Assembly (NCBI GenBank): GCA_964486935.1 | Contig: CAZAPG010000022.1 | Location: 1 to 64,000, forward strand | Direction: 5' to 3' | Source of the DNA: CAZAPG01 sp964486935 | GTDB taxonomy: Bacteria; Chloroflexota; Anaerolineae; 4572-78; J111 | Length of the DNA stretch: 64,000 nucleotides | Position numbers and translations under genes: made by a program | In this document: positions 58,110 through 64,000 of the stretch, in pieces | Layout of the letters: every line of letters starts with the position of its first letter | Position numbering within the stretch: position 1 is the first letter of the stretch | Notes under the pieces: model-generated | Database searches by the model: none | The model's input: the letters and a program-made list of their open reading frames with translations, nothing else | What the model was told of the DNA's origin: nothing

Positions 58110-59456
58110 CTACAAATGCAGCACGGGGATGTCTAGCATTTTAGCCAGGGCCAGCAGGGCCTCTACGTGGTCGCCGTAAGTGAGCGAGAGGTGATGCTCC
58201 AGCCCTTGGTGCATGATGGTATCGAGCACCTGGGCGGCGGGGCGGTCGAAGCGCAGGGCGCCGGTAGTGCCGGTAAAAGCGGGCGGAGCCTCAATCATCT
58301 GGCCCCCACCCACCACCAGCCGCAGGCTGCCGGTGGCCTGGCTTAACCGGGCCAGCGTTACCCGCCCCGGTTTGAGGGTGAACTCCATAAGCAGCGGCAG
58401 TTGGCGGTTAGAGTGAATGGTGGCTCTGGGCTTTTGCGCCGGGTTGGCCATAGCCAGGGGAGCCAGCCCGCAGTGCCACAAAATAGCGATATTCTCGTCC
58501 ACATCCACCGCAACCAGATCGCTGCCAAAGGCGGGTTGGCCGCTAAGCCACTGCAACACAAGCTGGGTAATGGCGCCGTTTACGTCGGCTTCGCAGCTAC
58601 AGGGGGTGTGCTCGTTGCTTAACATTGACATGGCGCCACAGGCCGCGCAGCCCAACTCGGTGAAAAACTCCGGCCAGCAGCGCACGGCCAGCCCGGCCAA
58701 CTGTTCTGTTTGCGACAATTCTTTCAGGGACAGATAGGCGCCCAGCGTACCCCGGACGCTCCGGCTGTCCATATCTGCCAGATTCTCCAGCGTTTGGCCT
58801 AGCTGCCGGGTGACAGCTTCGAGCTGGGGGGCCGGCGCGTTTTGCGCCTGTTGAAAAACATGAGCCAGTTCAACCTGAACAACTTCCACGCCTAACTGCT
58901 GTTTGAGGGCGGTTGCATCAAAACGGCAGGTGTCAAACCCGTCGGGGTGCGCGCCGATGCGTCCCAGCCTGGCCTGTTGCAATTGACGGCGTACCTGGCC
59001 CGCCCGCAAAACGGCCTGCAATTTTGAGAGCGCCGCCGAATTGTTGGGGGGGGCGTAAATGTATTCATAGCGATAGCCGGCCCGGGTGAGTCCGTGCCCG
59101 GCCAGATTGATGCCGCACAGCGAATTCAAGCGCAGGCGTCCGCCCCCGCGCTCTTCTGGCACGGCCCACAACAGCAGGGGGGCATCAACCATCCGGGCCA
59201 ATTCCAGGGCCATAGTGCTATCGGCAAAGGTAGCCTGAAAGATTAACAATAAATCGGGGGGGGAGTCGACCAAAGATTGCGCGGCCTGTCTGGCCTCGTC
59301 CAGGGTGCTGACGAGTTTGCCGGGGCCAACCGGGCGAATTCCGACGCTCTGTAATTGGGCCTGCAATTGAGCCGTAACTTGCTCTGCCAGCGCCGTATCA
59401 AAGGTGGGCCGGGCAATGGGGATAAGGGCCAGCGTTGGCCGGGGCAGTGGTTTCAC
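58110..59456 (-). CDS. L-fucose/arabinose isomerase-like protein
   Basis: 448 aa. L-fucose isomerase superfamily: GRIGAHPDGFDTCRFD, RCWPEFFTELGCAACGAMS and HTPCSCEADVNGAI, near the residues that bind metal in that family. Such enzymes interconvert aldoses and ketoses; some members act on non-fucose sugars. Overlaps the ROK regulator's stop by 4 bp, so coupled to it. As an aldose-ketose isomerase it would supply the step before the kinase in the 42343-54453 cassette; that is inference. Confidence 0.8.
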   Translation of the reverse strand: MKPLPRPTLALIPIARPTFDTALAEQVTAQLQAQLQSVGIRPVGPGKLVSTLDEARQAAQSLVDSPPDLLLIFQATFADSTMALELARMVDAPLLLWAVPEERGGGRLRLNSLCGINLAGHGLTRAGYRYEYIYAPPNNSAALSKLQAVLRAGQVRRQLQQARLGRIGAHPDGFDTCRFDATALKQQLGVEVVQVELAHVFQQAQNAPAPQLEAVTRQLGQTLENLADMDSRSVRGTLGAYLSLKELSQTEQLAGLAVRCWPEFFTELGCAACGAMSMLSNEHTPCSCEADVNGAITQLVLQWLSGQPAFGSDLVAVDVDENIAILWHCGLAPLAMANPAQKPRATIHSNRQLPLLMEFTLKPGRVTLARLSQATGSLRLVVGGGQMIEAPPAFTGTTGALRFDRPAAQVLDTIMHQGLEHHLSLTYGDHVEALLALAKMLDIPVLHL

Positions 59457-60727
59457 AGTATCACCTCGGAGAGTTCCGCAGGGAGCAGGGTTTGCTGTTG
59501 TTGGTAAAAAAAGGTAGTTAGCGCCAGGGCTGCGCCGCCAATCATCCCGGCGTTGGGGCCAAAGCTGGTGGGTTGCAAGCGAACGTGCTCGCCCAAATTG
59601 GCAAAGGCCCGCTGCCGCACGGTAGCCTCGATGGTGGGCAGGAGCAAGTCGTGTCCTTGGGCAAAAATTCCGCCCAGCAAAATGAGCTGCGGGTTCAGCA
59701 CATTCACCAGATTGGCCAGGGCAATGCCCATGTAACGGGCGCGCTCGGCCAGCAGGGTTTGGGTGGACACGTCGCCGGCGCGGGCGGCGGCAAAAACCTG
59801 TTCAATCCCCGGATGTTCGACCTGCTGAAAATGGGTGGCCAGAACGCCGCGCGGTTCTTGCCGAACCAGCGCCCGGGCCAGTTCCATAATGGCCGGCTCT
59901 GATACCAAAGTTTCCAGGCAGCCGGTGTTGCCACAGCGACATACTGCCCCGCCATTAGGCACAATGGTGGTGTGTCCAATCTCGCCGGCGCCGGCGCCGC
60001 TGCCCCAATAGAGCTGGCCATCTACCACAAAGCCGGCGCCCACCCCGATGCGGGCGTAAACAAAAGCCAGGCTGCGAACATGTTGCGCCGGACCAAACAA
60101 TGCTTCGCCCAGGGCCATGGCCCGCACGTTGTTGTCGATACAAACGGGCAGGCCCAATTGGGATGCCAGCCGCTCTTTAATATTTACATTTCGCCAGCCC
60201 AAATTAGGGGCGGTTAGATTAACCCCAAGCGTCGGGTCAACCAGGCCGGATGCGCCCACGCCTACCCCAATAATATCGCCGCGATTGACCCCGGTCTGGT
60301 CGATGGTTTGCTGAATGAGTTGCGCTGTTTCGGCCAGTACAGCTTTGGCCGAGTGGTCCAGGGAATGCGCCAGCGACAACGTCTTGACAATATTGGCTCG
60401 CAAATCGGTAATGGCCACGCGCACACTGCCCACCCCGATGTGAACGCCAATCGCGTAGCGAGCTTCGGGCACCAGCCGCAGGGCCATGCGCGGGCGACCA
60501 GCGCCGCGCCGCTGTTTGAGGGGTTCGGCGCCTTCTTCAACAACAATGCCCTGTTCCAGTAATTCGGTAATCAGGTTGGTGATAGTGGTAGTGGAGAGGC
60601 CGGTCAGTTTAGCCAAATGAACCCGAGAGATATGCTCATGGCGCAACAAGGCCAGTAAGATGGCCCGCATATTGTGTGATTTTACGGTGCTGCTGTTGCT
60701 GCCCGCCAGGGTTTGTTGGATAACCAT
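59453..60727 (-). CDS. ROK-family transcriptional regulator
   Basis: 424 aa. N-terminal winged HTH (about 20-60: HISRVHLAKLTGLSTTTITN), then a ROK sugar-kinase fold (IGVHIGVGSVRVAITDLRAN, GVGVGASGLVDP, GAGAGEIGHTTI) with the zinc motif CRCGNTGC. NagC/XylR-type repressors sense a sugar or sugar phosphate. It precedes and overlaps the isomerase gene and is the best candidate regulator of the nearby sugar genes. Confidence 0.93.
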   Translation of the reverse strand: MVIQQTLAGSNSSTVKSHNMRAILLALLRHEHISRVHLAKLTGLSTTTITNLITELLEQGIVVEEGAEPLKQRRGAGRPRMALRLVPEARYAIGVHIGVGSVRVAITDLRANIVKTLSLAHSLDHSAKAVLAETAQLIQQTIDQTGVNRGDIIGVGVGASGLVDPTLGVNLTAPNLGWRNVNIKERLASQLGLPVCIDNNVRAMALGEALFGPAQHVRSLAFVYARIGVGAGFVVDGQLYWGSGAGAGEIGHTTIVPNGGAVCRCGNTGCLETLVSEPAIMELARALVRQEPRGVLATHFQQVEHPGIEQVFAAARAGDVSTQTLLAERARYMGIALANLVNVLNPQLILLGGIFAQGHDLLLPTIEATVRQRAFANLGEHVRLQPTSFGPNAGMIGGAALALTTFFYQQQQTLLPAELSEVIL

Positions 60728-61035
60728 ATATCACACTCGCCGGTGAGTGCTTGTCACTGCGTTTAACCGGGGTATAAAGGATTAATTAAATAAAGGGAAA
60801 AATTAATTTACCTGGGCGCGATTATAGACCCGTTTGGGGTGATTGTCAAGGTAATTACGCATTGTAAGCCGTTTGTGTAAATTTGCCAGCCAATATTTTT
60901 AAAAATTATGGCTTAGGGGTAACATGGCAGCGGAAGGGGTCATTTGTTTAAACTTAAAGGTGACATTTGTCACTGGAATTGATAAATCTTATCCGTTAAT
61001 ATTGTTTAGAACCTCACTTTACAAGGAGACGTGTT
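60728..61035. other. 308-bp AT-rich intergenic region between ROK and mdh
   Basis: No reading frame of note. Contains GATTAATTAAATAAAGGG and AAAAATTAATTTA, AT-rich half-sites that may be ROK operators; AATTAATTAATC also occurs upstream of the cassette (about 54526). An AAGGAG site lies before mdh. The divergent promoters are not clear to me. Confidence 0.4.
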
Positions 61036-62019
61036 ATGAGTAAAGTCGTTAAAGTTGCAGTTACCGGCGCTGCCGGTCAGATAGGTTATGCGTTGTTGTT
61101 CCGGCTGGCTTCGGGCCAGGCGTTTGGCAATGATACGCGGGTGGCCTTACATCTGCTGGAAATTACCCCGGCGCTCAAAGCCCTGGAAGGCGTGGTGATG
61201 GAGCTGGATGATTGCGCCTTTCCCCTGCTGGATGAGGTGGTCATGACCGACCAGGCCAGCGTAGCCTTTGACGGCGTCAACTGGGCCTTGCTGGTAGGGG
61301 CCAAACCACGCGGCAAAGGGATGGAGCGCGGCGACCTCATCCGGGAGAACGGCCCCATTTTTGTAGAGCAGGGGCAGGCGCTAACCCGCGCCGCCAACAA
61401 CCTGAACGTATTGGTGGTTGGCAACCCGGCCAATACCAATGCTCTCATCGCCGCCCACAACGCCGATGGCGTCCCCAACAATCGCTTTGCCGCCATGACC
61501 CGCCTGGACCAGAATCGGGCCTATGCCCAGTTGGCCCAAAAAGCGGGCGTCAAAGTGGCACAAGTGAGCAATGTGACCATTTGGGGCAACCACAGCGCCA
61601 CCCAATACCCCGATGCCGAAAATGCCCAAATTGGCGACCAGCCCGCCTACCAGGTTATCAGCGACCACAACTGGCTGAAAAACGACTTCATTACCATTGT
61701 GCAAAAGCGCGGCGCAGAAGTGATTGCGGCCCGCGGTCACTCCTCGGCGGCCTCGGCGGCCAACGCCATTATCGACCATGTGCGCAGCATGGCCAACCCG
61801 ACGCCCGCCGGCCACTGGTTCTCCGCCGCCGTGCCCTCCGACGGCAGCTACGGCGTCGAGGAAGGGCTTATCTCGTCCTTCCCTGTGACCAGCAACGGCC
61901 AAAATTACAGCATCGTCCCCGGTCTGTCGTTGAGCGATTGGGCCAAAGAAAAAATTGAAATCAGCCTCAAAGAGTTGCGCGAAGAAAAAGCCGTGGTGGC
62001 CGACCTGTTGAAATCGTGA
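61036..62019 (+). CDS. mdh: Malate dehydrogenase
   Basis: 327 aa. NAD-dependent malate-oxaloacetate interconversion in the TCA cycle. Motifs: VTGAAGQIGYALLFRLASG, VGAKPRGKGMERGDL (substrate arginines), VVGNPANTNALIA, MTRLDQNRA, and WGNHSATQYPD with the active His. LDH-like MDH type 2 (the VAKPRG form). AAGGAG before ATG. Overlaps hemC by 4 bp (GTGA). Confidence 0.96.
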   Translation: MSKVVKVAVTGAAGQIGYALLFRLASGQAFGNDTRVALHLLEITPALKALEGVVMELDDCAFPLLDEVVMTDQASVAFDGVNWALLVGAKPRGKGMERGDLIRENGPIFVEQGQALTRAANNLNVLVVGNPANTNALIAAHNADGVPNNRFAAMTRLDQNRAYAQLAQKAGVKVAQVSNVTIWGNHSATQYPDAENAQIGDQPAYQVISDHNWLKNDFITIVQKRGAEVIAARGHSSAASAANAIIDHVRSMANPTPAGHWFSAAVPSDGSYGVEEGLISSFPVTSNGQNYSIVPGLSLSDWAKEKIEISLKELREEKAVVADLLKS

Positions 62020-62942
62020 AAATTTTGACCATTGGCTCCCGGCGCTCGCAGTTGGCCCAAACCCAATCGCAAATTGTCCGCCAATTATTGCTGGCTGCCT
62101 GGAGTAACCTCGATATAAAAATTGAACTCATCGACACTCGCGGCGACCTGAACCGGCACGACCCGCTGCCCGCCATCGGCGGCAAGGGGCTGTTCACCCT
62201 GGAACTGGAAGAGGCGCTGCGCCGGGGCCGTATTGATTTGGCCGTGCATAGCCTCAAAGACCTGCCGGTTGAAGATAGCCCCGGTTTAACCGTGGTTGCC
62301 ATCCCCACACGGGCCGCCACCCAGGATATGCTGATTTCTCGCAAAGCCGCCCGGTTGGAAGATTTATCGCCGGGGGCAGCAGTTGGCACCAGCAGCCTGC
62401 GCCGGGCAGCCCAAATTCTGGCCCTTCGGCCCGATTTACGCATCAAGGATATTCGCGGCAACGTCGAAACCCGCCTGCGCAAACTCGATGACCCGGCTCA
62501 GGGCTACGATGCTATTCTGCTGGCTAAAGCCGGACTTGACCGGCTGGGTTACACCACGCTGGAGCACGCCTACCCGCTTCCGCCCGGCGTTATGCTGCCC
62601 GCGCCGGGGCAGGGCGCGCTGGGCATTCAGGGCCGCGCCAACGCCCCCGAAACTCATCGCTACCTTGCGGCGCTGGATGACCCCGCTACCCGCGCTGCCG
62701 TAACCGCCGAACGCGCCTTTTTAGACGGATTGGGCGGCGGCTGCTCCCTGCCGGTGGCAGCGTTGGGCGCGGTCAATGGGAGTCAACTTGACCTGCAAGC
62801 CCTGGTGGCCAGCCCCGATGGGCAACAAACTATCCGGGTCAACGCGACCGGTTCCGTTGACTCAGCGCAAACGCTGGGGCGTCAACTGGCCACCGAGGCT
62901 ATATCCCAGGGCGCGGCAGCGTTGTTAGAGAGATTAAATTAA
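62016..62942 (+). CDS. hemC: Hydroxymethylbilane synthase (porphobilinogen deaminase)
   Basis: 308 aa; GTG start inside the mdh stop (GTGA). Makes the linear tetrapyrrole in haem synthesis. Start KILTIGSRRSQLAQTQS, SLKDLP and GTSSLRRAAQI, and the dipyrromethane cofactor cysteine Cys243 in GLGGGCSLPV. Precedes the uroporphyrinogen gene by 2 nt. Confidence 0.95.
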   Translation: MKILTIGSRRSQLAQTQSQIVRQLLLAAWSNLDIKIELIDTRGDLNRHDPLPAIGGKGLFTLELEEALRRGRIDLAVHSLKDLPVEDSPGLTVVAIPTRAATQDMLISRKAARLEDLSPGAAVGTSSLRRAAQILALRPDLRIKDIRGNVETRLRKLDDPAQGYDAILLAKAGLDRLGYTTLEHAYPLPPGVMLPAPGQGALGIQGRANAPETHRYLAALDDPATRAAVTAERAFLDGLGGGCSLPVAALGAVNGSQLDLQALVASPDGQQTIRVNATGSVDSAQTLGRQLATEAISQGAAALLERLN

Positions 62943-62944
62943 AA

Positions 62945-64000
62945 ATGAGTAACCCAGGCACAATTTATCTGGTTGGCGCCGGCCCCGGCGAGGTCGGTTT
63001 GATTACGGCCAAAGGCCTGGCCCTGCTTAGAGAGGCCGACGCCGTTGTGGGCGACGCCTTGAGCCACGCCCGTTTGCTGCAAGAGGCTCGCGCCGAGGCC
63101 GAAATTCACGATGTCGGCTGTCGGGCCGGGCAAAACAAAATGCCCCAGGCGGATGTCAACCGGCTGCTGGTTGACCTGGCCCGGCAGGGCAAAATGGTGG
63201 TGCGCTTGTGGCCGGGCGACCCTTGCGTATTTGGCCGGGCGCTGGATGAAATGGCCGCGGCCCGGCAGGCCGGCCTCCGCGCCGAGCTGGTGCCCGGCGT
63301 TACCAGCGCCATTGCCGCCCCGGCCTACGCCGGCGTGCCTGTAACCCACTGGGAATACGCCACCAGCTTTGCTGTTGTCACTGGCCTTGAGTCCAAAAAT
63401 CCGGCGGTGCGGGCTAACTGGCCGGCGCTGGCCGGAGTAGAAACCCTGGTGATTATGATGCCGCTGGATAGCCTGGCCGAAATTGTCGATAGACTGCTGG
63501 CCGCGGGCCGAGCGCCCGACACGCCGGCGCTGGTTGTGCAGCACGGCACCCGCCCGCAGCAAAAGCAGGCGCGGGCCACGCTCAAGACCATCGCCCAGGC
63601 GGTCGAGACTCATCAAATTGACAACCCCGCCGTGGTAGTGGTGGGGGCCGTGGCCCAACTGGCCGACAGCCTGGCCTGGTTCCAGCCGGGCGAGAATTTG
63701 CCGCTGCTGGGGCAGCGGGTGCTGGTCACGCGCCCCCACCACCAATCTGCCGATTTTATGGCCGCCCTGCGCGGCTTGGGGGCCGAACCCATCTCTTTTC
63801 CCACCATTGAAATTCTGCCGGCTGAAGACCCCGGCCCGCTAGACGAAGCCATCCGGCAAATTGGCCGGGGCGAGTGGGGCGGCAAGAGTCAAACAATCAA
63901 TCCAAAACCCTACGATTGGCTGGTGCTGACCAGCGCCAACGGCGTGTCGGCCTTTTGGGAGCGTCTGGCCCAGGCCGGATTCGACAGCCGCTGCCTGGCC
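62945..64000 (+). CDS. CobA-HemD fusion (uroporphyrinogen-III methyltransferase/synthase), cut by window end
   Basis: At least 352 codons, open to the end of the window. Residues of about 1-250 are the SAM-dependent uroporphyrin methyltransferase: YLVGAGPGEVGLITAKGL, WPGDPCVFGR (the usual GGDPFVFGR varied), VPGVTSAIAAPAYAGVPVTH. From about residue 255 the HemD fold starts (LLGQRVLVTRPHHQSADFM, then VLTSANGVSAFWERL). HemD closes the tetrapyrrole ring; CobA starts the sirohaem/B12 branch. Two nt after hemC. Confidence 0.92.
   Translation, partial: MSNPGTIYLVGAGPGEVGLITAKGLALLREADAVVGDALSHARLLQEARAEAEIHDVGCRAGQNKMPQADVNRLLVDLARQGKMVVRLWPGDPCVFGRALDEMAAARQAGLRAELVPGVTSAIAAPAYAGVPVTHWEYATSFAVVTGLESKNPAVRANWPALAGVETLVIMMPLDSLAEIVDRLLAAGRAPDTPALVVQHGTRPQQKQARATLKTIAQAVETHQIDNPAVVVVGAVAQLADSLAWFQPGENLPLLGQRVLVTRPHHQSADFMAALRGLGAEPISFPTIEILPAEDPGPLDEAIRQIGRGEWGGKSQTINPKPYDWLVLTSANGVSAFWERLAQAGFDSRCLA

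Noticed and set aside
62939..63745. A 268-codon minus-strand frame at the window end
   Set aside because: Antisense to the CobA-HemD gene, which has clear motifs and runs on past the window.
1..64000. tRNA, rRNA and insertion sequences with transposases
   Set aside because: Searched by eye for tRNA-like T-loops, rRNA stretches and transposase motifs; none was convincing. A software search could still find a degenerate tRNA.

Overview
This looks like a chromosomal segment from an aerobic member of the Chloroflexota (Anaerolineae/Caldilineae/Ardenticatenia-like). That is an inference from gene content: a CtaA-CtaB fusion, an A2-type haem-copper oxidase, several GT-C type membrane proteins with extracellular beta domains, a giant alpha-2-macroglobulin lipoprotein, and heptanucleotide repeats scattered through genes and spacers. 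The DNA is GC-rich apart from one AT-richer island (about 16165-17920). I found no rRNA, tRNA, CRISPR array, transposase or phage gene.

Layout. (1) 26-2806, minus: ATP-type 6-phosphofructokinase, MoaD, a DUF1952-like protein and an unusual protoglobin-MoaD fusion. (2) 2868-10777, minus: three large polytopic glycosyltransferase-like proteins with repeated extracellular beta domains; their coding sequence is interrupted in frame by 7-bp repeat arrays. (3) 10994-13573: an HD-type (p)ppGpp hydrolase-like protein overlapping tail-to-tail with a GAF-histidine kinase, then a type III polyketide synthase, then a MITE-like insertion. (4) 13896-26360: aerobic respiration. Oxidase subunits III and IV are on plus, while subunits II and I, CtaA-CtaB and two tiny membrane proteins are on minus. 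Between the two groups lies a chimeric pair of secreted-protein genes. A CcoG-like polyferredoxin and a FixH-like partner follow. (5) 26370-29883: hypothetical, galactokinase, Era, YhhQ. (6) 30042-36431: A2M lipoprotein. (7) 36493-42245: KhpA, Gfo/Idh/MocA dehydrogenase, PP2C phosphatase with a tail-anchored partner, PQQ-type sugar dehydrogenase, ketopantoate reductase.

(8) 42343-54453, all minus, is a 12-kb catabolic cassette: TIM-barrel sugar isomerase/epimerase, Gfo/Idh/MocA dehydrogenase, sugar ABC importer (binding protein and two permeases, no ATPase), PFK-like kinase with an altered active site, aldolase-like barrel protein with a probable ATT start, GH4 glycosidase, a split UxaA/SuyAB-type lyase and a LarA-type nickel-pincer racemase. 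Import, kinase, aldolase, lyase and racemase together suggest degradation of an unusual sugar or sugar derivative; a sulfosugar is one hypothesis. Nearby, on minus, are a ROK regulator and an L-fucose-isomerase-like protein (58110-60727). (9) 54674-58087, plus: a divergent GroEL paralogue whose ATPase aspartate is replaced by lysine, paired with a BNR-type beta-propeller. (10) 61036-64000, plus: malate dehydrogenase, HemC and a CobA-HemD fusion cut by the window end.

The items I think most deserve a second look are the 7-bp repeat family that supplies coding sequence, start codons and stop codons; the sugar-acid/sulfosugar-like cassette with its PFK variant and LarA; the ATPase-altered chaperonin-propeller pair; and the protoglobin-MoaD fusion.
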